Shown: positions 38,986-46,818, counted from the first letter of the stretch. The stretch is DNA of 64,000 nt from Thiopseudomonas alkaliphila (GCF_001267175.1 NZ_CP012358.1:186001-250000); one strand, 5' to 3'. The notes: generated by a model from the sequence alone, not told the origin. Numbers and translations: made by a program.

Positions 38986-39747
38986 ATGCCGATCGATGCC
39001 TTACTTGTGGAAGCCTTAGCCATTGGCGGAGTGCTAGGCTTATTGCTTGGGCTTACTGGAGCCGGTGGCTCGTTGGTAGGGTTGCCTTTATTGCTTAGTT
39101 TGCATTTGCCTCTGCGCGATGCAATTGGTGTGAGTTTAGGGGCAGTGGCTTTATCTGCGCTGATTGGTGCGATTCCCCGGTGGCGAGCCGGACAAGTTAA
39201 GCTGGCTCCGGTGTTTTTACTGGCCAGTACTGGTTTGCCGGGAAGCTGGCTAGGGCAACAAATAGGCCAGTACATTCCTGAGTTTTGGTTGATTTTAGCC
39301 TTTTGTTTACTGGTGTTATGGTCTGCGTGGCGGATGTGGCGTAATGCCAGTTTGAGCGAGCAACGGTCGGTTCCCGAGTTAAAGCCTGCAGCGTTGGTGG
39401 TAATCGGTTTATTGGTTGGCGTGTTATCCGGCTTAATGGGGGTAGGCGGCGGCTTTTTAATTGTGCCGGCACTGTTATGGTTTAGCCCTTTATCGATGCT
39501 TGCTGCAGCTGCTACCTCGATGGCGGTGATTGCGATTGTTTCGGGGGCTGGCTTTTTTATTTATCTATCCAGTGCTGAGCCTTCTACTACTTTACTGGCA
39601 GGATTAGCCTGCGGTGGCATGCTGGGTGTTTTGCTAGGTAATAAGCTGGCAGAGAGGCTCGGTGGTGTCATACTGCAGCGCATTTTTTCGATTATGTTAC
39701 TGTTGGCCAGTTTGTCGATGGCACTGCAAAAGTTAATTTTGGTTTAA
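38986..39747 (+). CDS. TSUP (TauE/SafE) family sulfur-compound or anion permease
   Basis: A 253-residue membrane protein with about eight helices in two homologous halves, each beginning with a glycine-rich loop (LLLGLTGAGGSLVGLP near 25; GVLSGLMGVGGGFLIVPAL near 150). This duplicated motif defines the TSUP family, whose members export sulfite or sulfoacetate or take up thiosulfate. It follows the CsoR-family repressor by 20 bp, an arrangement resembling cst-type sulfide detoxification operons. The substrate is inferred, not shown. Confidence 0.88.
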   Translation: MPIDALLVEALAIGGVLGLLLGLTGAGGSLVGLPLLLSLHLPLRDAIGVSLGAVALSALIGAIPRWRAGQVKLAPVFLLASTGLPGSWLGQQIGQYIPEFWLILAFCLLVLWSAWRMWRNASLSEQRSVPELKPAALVVIGLLVGVLSGLMGVGGGFLIVPALLWFSPLSMLAAAATSMAVIAIVSGAGFFIYLSSAEPSTTLLAGLACGGMLGVLLGNKLAERLGGVILQRIFSIMLLLASLSMALQKLILV

Positions 39748-39829
39748 GCCGTTGCCATTTGGTTGTTTTTCTTGCGATTACTCAGTGCGTTAGTCAATTG
39801 GCACTGGGTCAAAATTTTGGAGTAAGGCT

Positions 39830-41986
39830 GTGGAACGCGCGTTAAAAACCTTAAAGCAAGTATTTGGGTATGACGCTTTTCGCGGTCAGCAAGCAGCCAT
39901 TATCGAGCAGGTGGTAACGGGGCATGATGCTTTAGTGCTGATGCCTACCGGTGGTGGCAAATCCTTATGTTATCAGTTGCCGGCATTACTGCGAGAAGGG
40001 CTCGCGGTGGTGGTTTCACCGCTAATTGCCTTAATGCAAGATCAGGTCAGCACTCTGCTAGAACAAGGGGTACAAGCAGCTGCCTTAAACTCCAGTCAGT
40101 CCTATGAAGAGCAAAAACAGATTGCCGATCAACTACGCTCAGGACAGCTCAAATTACTGTATGTGGCGCCAGAGCGTTTATTGCAACCACGGATGCTGGC
40201 CTTTTTACAGCGCCTGCAAATCAGTTTATTTGCCATTGACGAGGCGCATTGCGTGTCGCAATGGGGGCATGACTTTCGCCCCGAATATTTACAGCTAAGT
40301 CAGCTGGCCACGTGGTTTCCTAAGGTGCCGCGCATTGCCTTAACTGCCACCGCCGATGCCCGCACCCAAAATGAAATTGTGCAGCGCTTACATTTAGAGC
40401 AAGCCCAGCGCTTTGTTTCAAGTTTTGATCGGCCCAATATTTTTTATCGGATTGTGGTGAAAGATCGCCCGCAACAGCAATTGTTAAAGTTTTTAGCCAG
40501 TCGCAAAGAGGATGCGGGCATTGTTTATTGCATGTCGCGGAAAAAGGTAGAGGAAACAGCACAGTTTCTAACCGAGCAAGGTTATTTGGCGTTACCCTAT
40601 CATGCTGGGTTGGAGCCGGAAGTGCGCGCTTTGCATCAGCAGCGTTTTATTAATGAAGAAGGCTTGATCATGGTGGCAACCATTGCGTTTGGCATGGGGA
40701 TTGATAAGCCTAACGTGCGCTTTGTCGCGCATTTGGACTTGCCTAAATCCCTTGAGGCTTACTACCAAGAAACAGGACGTGCTGGGCGCGATGGTTTACC
40801 AGCGGATGCCTGGATGACCTACGGCTTAAATGATGTATTGTTTTTAAAACGCATGTTGGCGGAGTCTGAAAGTGAAGCCAAATATAAGCGTGTTGAGCAG
40901 CACAAACTCGATGCAATGCTGGCGCTCTGTGAAGAGTCCCGTTGCCGTCGCCAGGCCTTGCTTAACTATTTTGATGAGGAGTTAGCTCAGCCGTGTGGCC
41001 ACTGTGATAACTGCGTTGATCAGGTGCAAACCTGGGATGCAACTGAGGCCGCTCGTTTAGCCTTGTCGGCGATTTATCGTACCGGACAGCGCTATGGTGT
41101 CGGCCATGTGACGGATGTCATTTTGGGTAAAGACAATCAACGTATCCGTGAAGTAGGGCATCAGCACTTATCCGTGTATAACGCGGGTGCCAACTTTAAG
41201 ATGGATGAAACTCAGTGGCGGACTTTATTTCGTCAATTGGTCGCTCGAGGCTTAGTTGATGTGGATGTTGAGGGTTATGGTGGATTGCGTTTAAATGACT
41301 CTTGCCGGCCTTTGTTGCGTGGTGAGCAAGCACTGGAGTTACGCCTTGATCTAGCGCCAAAGAAAACCTATAACGCCTCAGCCGCTAGCCAGCTGGTAAA
41401 AGAGCATGAGCGTGCATTGTGGGAGCAGTTGCGCCAGCTCAGACGGCATTTGGCCCAAGAGCATCAGGTGCCTCCCTATGTAATTTTTCCCGATGCCACG
41501 TTATTGGAGATGCTCCGTAGTCACCCCACCAGTTTGGCCGAGTTAGCTGCAGTCAGTGGGGTGGGCGAGCATAAGCTCAAACGTTATGGCAGTGCCTTCC
41601 TCGCGGTATTTACAGCTGCTGAGACAGAACCTGCCGCACAGCCAGCAGTTAAGCCCAGTGATTTAACCCACGAGCTGGTATGTTTAGCACGGGCAGGGAT
41701 GTCGCCGGAGCAAATCAGTCAACAACTGCAGTGCAGCAGTAAAAATGTGTACGCATTAATGGCCAGTGCCTTGGCCGATGGACAGCTGACGTTAGAGCAG
41801 GCTATAGATATTTCTAATCCATTAATTGAAGAGATTCAGGATGCTTTTTTAGCTATGGGCGATGAGCAACAAGGGTTACCTAAAGTTAGTGAGCTACAGC
41901 CTATGTTTAAAGGAGTTGACCCTGGAATTCTGCACTGTGTGCGGGCAGCCTTACAGCGTGAGCTTATGCAATTTGAGGAGGACTAA
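39830..41986 (+). CDS. recQ: ATP-dependent DNA helicase RecQ
   Basis: A 718-residue 3'-5' helicase for recombination and replication-fork repair. Walker A is [16 protein letters not shown], the Walker B box is [16 protein letters not shown], and motif VI is [12 protein letters not shown]. An RQC zinc site is seen in CRRQ...CGHCDNC, followed by a winged helix and an HRDC domain ([10 protein letters not shown]...[11 protein letters not shown]). A tail of about 110 residues after HRDC makes it longer than E. coli RecQ but similar to Pseudomonas. The start is GTG at 39830 with GGAG upstream. Confidence 0.97.
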   Translation: MERALKTLKQVFGYDAFRGQQAAIIEQVVTGHDALVLMPTGGGKSLCYQLPALLREGLAVVVSPLIALMQDQVSTLLEQGVQAAALNSSQSYEEQKQIADQLRSGQLKLLYVAPERLLQPRMLAFLQRLQISLFAIDEAHCVSQWGHDFRPEYLQLSQLATWFPKVPRIALTATADARTQNEIVQRLHLEQAQRFVSSFDRPNIFYRIVVKDRPQQQLLKFLASRKEDAGIVYCMSRKKVEETAQFLTEQGYLALPYHAGLEPEVRALHQQRFINEEGLIMVATIAFGMGIDKPNVRFVAHLDLPKSLEAYYQETGRAGRDGLPADAWMTYGLNDVLFLKRMLAESESEAKYKRVEQHKLDAMLALCEESRCRRQALLNYFDEELAQPCGHCDNCVDQVQTWDATEAARLALSAIYRTGQRYGVGHVTDVILGKDNQRIREVGHQHLSVYNAGANFKMDETQWRTLFRQLVARGLVDVDVEGYGGLRLNDSCRPLLRGEQALELRLDLAPKKTYNASAASQLVKEHERALWEQLRQLRRHLAQEHQVPPYVIFPDATLLEMLRSHPTSLAELAAVSGVGEHKLKRYGSAFLAVFTAAETEPAAQPAVKPSDLTHELVCLARAGMSPEQISQQLQCSSKNVYALMASALADGQLTLEQAIDISNPLIEEIQDAFLAMGDEQQGLPKVSELQPMFKGVDPGILHCVRAALQRELMQFEED

Positions 41987-41995
41987 TAAGCAAAG

Positions 41996-42024
41996 TTGGT
42001 GCTTTGATAGATTTATGCTATAAT
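41996..42024 (+). promoter_or_regulatory. Sigma-70 promoter of the mdtJI leader
   Basis: -35 TTGGTG (41996-42001) and a perfect -10 TATAAT (42019-42024) are separated by exactly 17 bp, with a TGC extended -10. It begins 10 bp after the recQ stop. The predicted start near 42031 gives a 5' leader of about 250 nt. Confidence 0.75.
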
Positions 42025-42055
42025 CGCACCTACGATTGGCTCCCTAAACTTTTTT

Positions 42056-42145
42056 ATGTCTTGTTTAAGCATAGTTCTTCAGTTATCTAACACCTCCCTA
42101 CAAAATCATCATTTCTATGAAATCGGCTGGCGCGGTGGCCGCTAG
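42056..42145 (+). CDS. Possible leader ORF 1 (29 codons) in the mdtJI leader
   Basis: The frame runs from ATG at 42056 to TAG at 42143-42145 and ends with FYEIGWRGGR. No Shine-Dalgarno is visible. It is mentioned because a short upstream ORF (mdtU) is known ahead of mdtJI in E. coli; I see no sequence proof of homology. Confidence 0.2.
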   Translation: MSCLSIVLQLSNTSLQNHHFYEIGWRGGR

Positions 42146-42170
42146 CGTACCCTCGTACCTATTGTTTTAA
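42117..42170 (+). CDS. Possible leader ORF 2 (17 codons) in the mdtJI leader
   Basis: ATG at 42117 to TAA at 42168-42170, product MKSAGAVAASVPSYLLF. It overlaps leader ORF 1 out of frame. Its stop lies 2 nt before the hairpin at 42173-42188, and its Pro-Ser-Tyr codons (42150-42158) contain CCTCGT, complementary to the mdtJ Shine-Dalgarno. No ribosome-binding site of its own is visible, so translation is unproven. Confidence 0.25.
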   Translation: MKSAGAVAASVPSYLLF

Positions 42171-42280
42171 CCTGCGTTGTTTAACGCATTTATTATTAAC
42201 AATTCAGACGCGCTTGTAGATTACAAGACTCTTATTCCATGTGCAGTGGCACCTAAGAGCGGCGTCTAAACGAGGTTCAC

Positions 42281-42667
42281 ATGTATTATTGGCTAATGTT
42301 ATTTCTGGCTGTAGTGGCGGAAGTAATTAGTACAATCGGCATGAAATACGCATCCAACAGCTCGCCAGTCCTAGGTTACCTAGTGATGGCAACCATGATT
42401 TCACTTTCGTTTTATGCTTTTTCTCGTGCGGTAATTCGCATTCCTTTAGCCGTGTCTTATGCGATTTGGGAAGGTTTAGGCCTGTTCTTAATTGCCATGG
42501 CTGGCATTGTATTCTTTGGTGAATACCTAAATTTAAAAGAAATTGGCGCTATTGGCTTAATGATGGTGGGGCTGATGCTGATCACTTTCGATAGCGCTAA
42601 CGATGAAGCTGACAACGAACTTAAGCCTTCAGTAGAAGGACCGAAAAAAGGAAAGGTGACCCTATGA
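42281..42667 (+). CDS. mdtJ: Spermidine export protein MdtJ (SMR family)
   Basis: A 128-residue small multidrug resistance protein with four membrane helices. The essential glutamate in helix 1 is in VAEVISTIGMKYAS, and helix 3 has AYAIWEGLG, closer to MdtJ than to EmrE. In E. coli MdtJ and MdtI form a heteromeric spermidine exporter. The hydrophilic C-terminal extension (about 105-128) is charged. It overlaps mdtI by 4 bp (ATGA). It is controlled by the long leader upstream. Confidence 0.9.
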   Translation: MYYWLMLFLAVVAEVISTIGMKYASNSSPVLGYLVMATMISLSFYAFSRAVIRIPLAVSYAIWEGLGLFLIAMAGIVFFGEYLNLKEIGAIGLMMVGLMLITFDSANDEADNELKPSVEGPKKGKVTL

Positions 42668-42978
42668 TTATTCCAGCATCCTTATTAGTAGGATCGGTGA
42701 CGCTGGACCTACTGGCAAACTATTGCGTAAAGCGTTCGAAAGGCTTTAAGAAAAAAGCCTGGGCCGCAGGTAGTATTGCATTAATTATCTTAGCCTTTGT
42801 TTTATTAAGTTTTGTGGTGCGCTACATTCCATTGGGCGTGGCCTATTCGGCTTGGGGTAGCCTAGGTATTTTAGGTACCGTTGCGATTGACCGCTTAGTG
42901 TTTAAATCCCGCTTAGGAACTAAAGGAATAGTTGGCGTAGGTTTTATTGTGGTAGGTATTATTATTCTACAAGTTTAA
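42664..42978 (+). CDS. mdtI: Spermidine export protein MdtI (SMR family)
   Basis: A 104-residue, four-helix SMR subunit. Helix 1 reads VGSVTLDLLANYCVKRS, with aspartate where most SMR proteins have the essential glutamate, and helix 3 contains VAYSAWGSLGILG. As the second gene of an ATGA-overlapping pair it should pair with MdtJ as an antiparallel heterodimer. The aspartate in place of glutamate deserves note. A terminator follows 17 bp after the stop. Confidence 0.88.
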   Translation: MIIPASLLVGSVTLDLLANYCVKRSKGFKKKAWAAGSIALIILAFVLLSFVVRYIPLGVAYSAWGSLGILGTVAIDRLVFKSRLGTKGIVGVGFIVVGIIILQV

Positions 42979-42995
42979 TCAGTATTGCTTAGCGC

Positions 42996-43025
42996 AAGGC
43001 CAGCCTAATGAGCTGGCCTTTTTTT
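42996..43025 (+). terminator. Intrinsic terminator after mdtI
   Basis: Stem AAGGCCAGC/GCTGGCCTT with a 7-nt loop, followed by TTTTT. It also stands just beyond the hemerythrin gene, which converges on it. Confidence 0.92.
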
Positions 43026-43044
43026 GTTGCTAAGTAAAATAGGA

Positions 43045-43488
43045 TTAAAACTCTTGAAGCCCATTTTGATAGTCTTGGTTATAACCTTTAACCAGTTGTA
43101 CTTTTTCTTCTTCTGATAAGAGTTTACCGGCCATTTGAAAGAAACGATGCTCTTCTTCTTTTAGATGGTGTACTACCAGATCGCTCAATTGCTTGGCATA
43201 CACTAACCAAGTAGGACTTGAGTACTCGGTTGCTTGTAGTTGTTCAATCAGTTCATCCATTTCATGGTGTTCAGCAATGGCGTGGCGGCTTAAATCTACT
43301 CCTTGGTCATACTCCATTAAGGGTAAATAGAAAAACCGCTCTTCAGCCCGAGCATGGGCTTTAAGCTCACGGACTAACTGTTGAAAGAGACTATCGCGTT
43401 CACTGGATTCACCTTGAGTGTTGGTGACTTTAGCGCAGAGTTCGCGCTGGATATCGTGGCTTTCTCGAAGTGCAGTAAAGATATTCAT
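43045..43488 (-). CDS. Hemerythrin HHE-domain protein
   Basis: A 147-residue four-helix protein with a histidine/glutamate iron-ligand pattern: LRESHDIQRE, KAHARAEERFFY, AEHHEMDELI and VVHHLKEEEHRFFQ. HHE proteins bind a di-iron centre and sense or handle O2, NO or iron in the cytoplasm. No partner gene is adjacent, so a specific role is not assigned. It converges on mdtI. Confidence 0.88.
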   Translation of the reverse strand: MNIFTALRESHDIQRELCAKVTNTQGESSERDSLFQQLVRELKAHARAEERFFYLPLMEYDQGVDLSRHAIAEHHEMDELIEQLQATEYSSPTWLVYAKQLSDLVVHHLKEEEHRFFQMAGKLLSEEEKVQLVKGYNQDYQNGLQEF

Positions 43489-43616
43489 AGCTCGTCATCT
43501 CTTGGTTATAAAGTTATCACTGGCCAGCTTAATTAATTATCAAACTGACCAGGTTAGAGAATAGGACTTGCCACCGGGGCTTCGGTTCGTGAAAACCGCC
43601 CAGGGCTTGTTTATTA

Positions 43617-44273
43617 TTAGCGAATACCTAGCAATTTATGGGTTTGTAAGCTCAGCTGCCAGTGCGGCTGGCCCTGTGCTCGTTGGTTTAACCGGCCCAG
43701 CAGTTGTAAGGTTTCAAGCAAGGTAAAGGAAGGGGAAGACGTCTTGCTGCTGGATACAGTGATTTGCTCGCAAGGCGATAGATAGTAATGCTTGGCAGGC
43801 AAGTGCTGTTCTATAAACTGGCAAAAGTCAAAGACATCACCATCCACTACAATCCGCACCTCATCGGCTTGAGTTAGCATCTGACTATGATATTTCTTGG
43901 CGTAAAGCGCTTTAGGGCTAGCACTAATAAAGTCAATTTCACTGGGTACTGGCTGTAAGCCATTGGTTTCTATCGTTAGAAAGTAGCCGCGCTGCTTGAG
44001 TTGTTTTAGTAGCAGGTCAATCTCTGGTACTACACTAGGTTCGCCGCCGGTAATAATGATATTGGTTGCACTCAAAGCTTCTACTTGCTTAAGAATTTCG
44101 CTGAGTGACAGCGTGCTATAGCTAAGATAATCCGTATCACACCAAGGGCAGGCGAGATTGCATTTACCAAAACGGATAAAAATAGCGTCCATCCCGGTGT
44201 TATAGCCCTCACCTTGCAGGCTTTGAAAAATTTCGACGATATTAAACTGTGGTTCTGTGGCCAGCTTAATCAT
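43617..44273 (-). CDS. queE: 7-carboxy-7-deazaguanine synthase
   Basis: A radical-SAM enzyme that converts carboxytetrahydropterin to 7-carboxy-7-deazaguanine on the way to preQ0 and queuosine. FQSLQGEGYNTGMDAIFIRFGKCNLACPWCDTDY carries substrate-binding residues and the CxxxCxxC cluster; IIITGGEPS and TIETNG follow. I chose the ATG at 44273 (MIKLATEP) because AAGGAGG lies 6 bases upstream. This overlaps queD by 8 bp. The product is 218 residues. Confidence 0.95.
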   Translation of the reverse strand: MIKLATEPQFNIVEIFQSLQGEGYNTGMDAIFIRFGKCNLACPWCDTDYLSYSTLSLSEILKQVEALSATNIIITGGEPSVVPEIDLLLKQLKQRGYFLTIETNGLQPVPSEIDFISASPKALYAKKYHSQMLTQADEVRIVVDGDVFDFCQFIEQHLPAKHYYLSPCEQITVSSSKTSSPSFTLLETLQLLGRLNQRAQGQPHWQLSLQTHKLLGIR

Positions 44274-44709
44274 CACTGGCCTCCTTGCTTGAGGGGCTGT
44301 TGCACTCAGCGTAAGAGCTGGGCGTTTCATAAAGCCGTATACGGCTGATAGGCAGCTTGGTGCTGAGTTGATCAAAGATAAACTGGCTCAGCATTTCGGC
44401 CGTGGTCCGCCCTTTAAAAGCAAAGGTTTTCATCTGCCAGCTTTGCAGTAGCTGGGCGATGGTGCTTTCTTTTTCGCTATGTATATCGTAAATAAACGCA
44501 TGGTCAAGGTGATCGACTATTTGCTGTTTAACTGCTTGCTTGAGGTCGGCAAAATCCAACACCATGCCGGCTTTGGGGCCAGATTTAATCAGTGGGCCTT
44601 GCACCTCTACTTCGAGTTGGTAAGTGTGTCCATGCAGGTTTTGGCATTTACCATCATGGCAATCGAGTAAGTGTGCGCTGTCAAAACTAAAGTGCTTTAC
44701 AATTTTCAT
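44266..44709 (-). CDS. queD: 6-carboxy-5,6,7,8-tetrahydropterin synthase
   Basis: QueD makes carboxytetrahydropterin from dihydroneopterin triphosphate. The zinc-site histidines are in FDSAHLL and LHGHTYQLEV, with CQNLHGH containing the catalytic cysteine; DHLDHAFIYD and the late glutamate in RLYETPSSYAE complete the pattern. At 147 residues it is somewhat longer than the minimal 120-residue form. It lies between queC (3 bp gap) and queE in one operon. Confidence 0.95.
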   Translation of the reverse strand: MKIVKHFSFDSAHLLDCHDGKCQNLHGHTYQLEVEVQGPLIKSGPKAGMVLDFADLKQAVKQQIVDHLDHAFIYDIHSEKESTIAQLLQSWQMKTFAFKGRTTAEMLSQFIFDQLSTKLPISRIRLYETPSSYAECNSPSSKEASDD

Positions 44710-44712
44710 CGA

Positions 44713-45426
44713 TTACTCCTTAGCGGTGCTGGCTGAGCGCTGGGCGAGGTATTCAGCAAGGCCTTTTTCCCGTAATAAACAGCTAGGGCATTGATGGCAA
44801 CCTCCTTTCACGCCCTCATAGCAGGTATGGCTATAGTCTCGAACAAACTCTAGGTGTTGTAGTTGGTCGGCCAGTGCCCAGGTTTGCGCTTTAGTGAGCT
44901 GCATTAAGGGTGCGTGGATTTTAAACGGAAAATCCATGGCTAGTTGTAAGGTGTTTTCCATTGACTGAATAAAGGCTTGGCGGCAATCGGGATAACCACT
45001 GGAGTCGGCCTCGCTCACGCCAATAATCAGTTGTTGAATGCCTTGGCTTTTGGCGTAAATTGCGGCGTAGAGTAAGAACAGCGCATTGCGTCCTTCAACC
45101 AGCGTATTAGGTGGCGCATCATCGTAGTCTTCAATGGGGGCGCTACTGTCCATCAGCGCATTAGTCGTGACTTGCTGTAGCAGTGAGAGATCTAGCAGAG
45201 TCTGTTTAATATTGAAGTGCTGTAAAATTTTGCTGGCACACTCTAATTCAATGGCATGCCGTTGCCCGTAAGTAAAAGTAATGGCTTCTACTTGTGCGGC
45301 ACCGTAGTCGTTAATGGCTTGAATTAAGCAAGTGGTTGAGTCTTGACCGCCAGAGAAAATAACTAAGGCTCGTGCCGTATTGCTCTGAGCGTTAGCTGGA
45401 TTTGAAGGGGGAGTCGCAGAATGCAT
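44713..45426 (-). CDS. queC: 7-cyano-7-deazaguanine synthase
   Basis: QueC converts carboxydeazaguanine to preQ0 with ATP and ammonia. The PP-loop is [14 protein letters not shown], and the C-terminal zinc site is [18 protein letters not shown] with four cysteines. [16 protein letters not shown] is also typical. The 237 residues start at the ATG 45426, preceded 6 bases upstream by AAGGA, which lies in the tail of the probable preQ1 riboswitch. It is the first gene of queC-queD-queE. Confidence 0.96.
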   Translation of the reverse strand: MHSATPPSNPANAQSNTARALVIFSGGQDSTTCLIQAINDYGAAQVEAITFTYGQRHAIELECASKILQHFNIKQTLLDLSLLQQVTTNALMDSSAPIEDYDDAPPNTLVEGRNALFLLYAAIYAKSQGIQQLIIGVSEADSSGYPDCRQAFIQSMENTLQLAMDFPFKIHAPLMQLTKAQTWALADQLQHLEFVRDYSHTCYEGVKGGCHQCPSCLLREKGLAEYLAQRSASTAKE

Positions 45427-45432
45427 AAAGAG

Positions 45433-45486
45433 TCCTTAGTTTTGGTTTGGGGTAAACCCCGCGTGGGATGGGATTACGAACCACGC
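45433..45486 (-). promoter_or_regulatory. preQ1-I-like riboswitch controlling queCDE
   Basis: Read on the minus strand: stem P1 GCGTGG (45486-45481) pairs with CCACGC (45466-45461). The intervening loop begins TTCGTAATCCC, close to the GGUUCnUA...CCC aptamer core. The A-rich tail AAAACTAAGGA (45443-45433) resembles the class I tail and includes the queC Shine-Dalgarno. An extra hairpin GGGG-TTTA-CCCC (45460-45449) is inserted between P1 and the tail, which compact class I aptamers lack. Placement directly before queC fits feedback control of translation. Confidence 0.6.
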
Positions 45487-45540
45487 TAGAAAACAGAGTC
45501 AGTTGCAACTAATAGATAGTCGTTTGTATCGCTTAAGATC

Positions 45541-45572
45541 GGTGATCACTGACTGATAGGGCAGTGATCACC
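45541..45572. repeat. Perfect 11-bp inverted repeat between suhB and queC
   Basis: GGTGATCACTG and CAGTGATCACC are separated by 10 nt. It lies 10 bp beyond the suhB stop and upstream of the queC riboswitch. It has no T-run in the right place for a minus-strand terminator. It could be an operator near the queC promoter or a terminator of unusual type. Confidence 0.65.
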
Positions 45573-45581
45573 AAAAATATC

Positions 45582-46421
45582 TTAGTATGAGGCTGTGCTG
45601 GCTTTTTGTGGCTTCATGCTAGAAGGCACATTCGGCTGAATCGCGGTAAGTACCGCTTTAAAGCATTTAGCGTTACCCGCTACAATATGCCCACTTTCTA
45701 AGTGGCTATGGCCACCCACAAAGTCACTGACTAAACCACCAGCTTCTTGAATTAGTAGGACGCCTGCAGCCATATCCCATTCAGATAGGCCATACTCCCA
45801 GAACGCATCAAAGCGGCCAGCAGCCACATAGGCTAAATCTAAGCTGGCTGCACCGGCACGGCGAATTCCAGCAGTTTGTCCGGTAAGGTTACGCAGCATT
45901 CCAAGATAGTTTTCAAAATGTTCCATCTGTGAGTCGCGGAACGGAAAACCGGTACCTAATAAAGCTCCATCGAGACTCTTTTGTTTGCTGACTCGAATTC
46001 GGCGGCCATTTAATGCGGCGCCACGGCCACGGCTAGCGGTAAACTCTTCTTGGCGAACAGGGTCAACCACCACCGCGTGCTCTAAACGGCCACGGTATTT
46101 ACAAGCAATACTTACCGCAAATTGGGGAACGCCACGAATAAAGTTAGTAGTACCATCGAGTGGATCGATAATCCATTGGTAATCAGCACCGGCACCGGTG
46201 CCTTGGATACGGGTACCTTCTTCACCAAGAATGGAATGATCAGGGTGAGCTTTGAGTAGGGCTTCAACGATGATTTTTTCGGCAGCGCGATCAACCTCGG
46301 TGACATAGTCTTTAGCGTCTTTCTCGCTCACGGAATTAGCATCAAATCGTTCAGTAGCGCGAATAATAAATTCGCCAGCGGCACGCGCAGCGCGCAGCGC
46401 GATATTCAGCATAGGCTGCAT
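45582..46421 (-). CDS. suhB: Inositol-1-monophosphatase SuhB
   Basis: A 279-residue Mg2+-dependent phosphatase that in E. coli also joins the rRNA transcription antitermination complex. Metal motifs: ILGEEGTR, WIIDPLDGTTNFIRG and the late LSEWDMAAGVLLIQEAGG. I start it at the ATG 46421 (MQPMLNIALRAARAAGEF), the common beginning of SuhB; the longer frame adds 16 unrelated residues. It is on the minus strand and transcribed alone. Confidence 0.95.
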   Translation of the reverse strand: MQPMLNIALRAARAAGEFIIRATERFDANSVSEKDAKDYVTEVDRAAEKIIVEALLKAHPDHSILGEEGTRIQGTGAGADYQWIIDPLDGTTNFIRGVPQFAVSIACKYRGRLEHAVVVDPVRQEEFTASRGRGAALNGRRIRVSKQKSLDGALLGTGFPFRDSQMEHFENYLGMLRNLTGQTAGIRRAGAASLDLAYVAAGRFDAFWEYGLSEWDMAAGVLLIQEAGGLVSDFVGGHSHLESGHIVAGNAKCFKAVLTAIQPNVPSSMKPQKASTASY

Positions 46422-46531
46422 AGTTAAGTCACCAGAAATTGTCAAAGAACAGGGCGCAAATTCTAGCACGGGATTAGACTTTTGTCTTGCTTAAAACTAC
46501 CAGTGATTAATCTTGCCAGGCCAAATGTAAA

Positions 46532-46567
46532 AAGCCCAAGGCTGACGTTATCTTCAGCCTTGGGCTT
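46532..46567 (-). terminator. Intrinsic terminator after csbD
   Basis: A 14-bp perfect stem, AAGCCCAAGGCTGA and its complement, with an 8-nt loop. On the minus strand the stem is followed by TTTTTACATT, so it terminates the csbD transcript 54 bp after the stop. Confidence 0.88.
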
Positions 46568-46620
46568 AATTGCTAACCAAACACAGGTTTTGGTTAGCAG
46601 TTTAGGAGTGGGTTTAGAGA

Positions 46621-46818
46621 TTAGTATTTTTCACTAAACTCTTTGAGTTCTTTCTCGGCTTGCTCTTTAGTCCAGCCATAACGCTCTTGTAACTTGCCAG
46701 CTAAGTACTCGGTATGACCTTCAGCCACATCAAGATCGTCATCGGTTAATTGGCCCCATTTTTTCTGAATATCTCCTTTTAGCTGTTTCCACTTACCTTT
46801 AATAATATCTGTGTTCAT
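46621..46818 (-). CDS. CsbD family stress-response protein
   Basis: A 65-residue hydrophilic CsbD-like protein: [22 protein letters not shown] with [11 protein letters not shown] and a charged tail. The family is abundant under general stress in many bacteria, with no known biochemical role. GGTGAG lies 6 bases upstream of the ATG. The BON-domain gene lies 95 bp upstream on the same strand; both are stress-associated small proteins and may share regulation. Confidence 0.92.
   Translation of the reverse strand: MNTDIIKGKWKQLKGDIQKKWGQLTDDDLDVAEGHTEYLAGKLQERYGWTKEQAEKELKEFSEKY

Larger units (their letters stand above)
42031..42280 (+). promoter_or_regulatory. Structured 5' leader of mdtJI, candidate regulatory RNA
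   Basis: From the predicted start to the mdtJ ATG. A hairpin TGCGTT/AACGCA (42173-42188) is followed by TTTATTATT and could be a weak attenuator. Next comes a three-way junction: closing stem AGACGC (42206-42211) with GCGTCT (42262-42267); arm CTTGTA/TACAAG (42213-42227); arm CTCTTA/TAAGAG (42229-42259) with an inner GTGC/GCAC. The mdtJ Shine-Dalgarno ACGAGG (42270-42275) is complementary over 6 bases to 42151-42156. I do not recognise a known riboswitch class. Confidence 0.55.

Noticed and set aside
42031..42280. Guanidine riboswitch before the SMR genes
   Set aside because: I looked for the paired ACGR-loop hairpins of the mini-ykkC type and for ykkC core motifs; the isolated ACGA near 42033 has no proper stem and the other signatures are missing. 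The genes are also closer to MdtJI than to guanidinium exporters.
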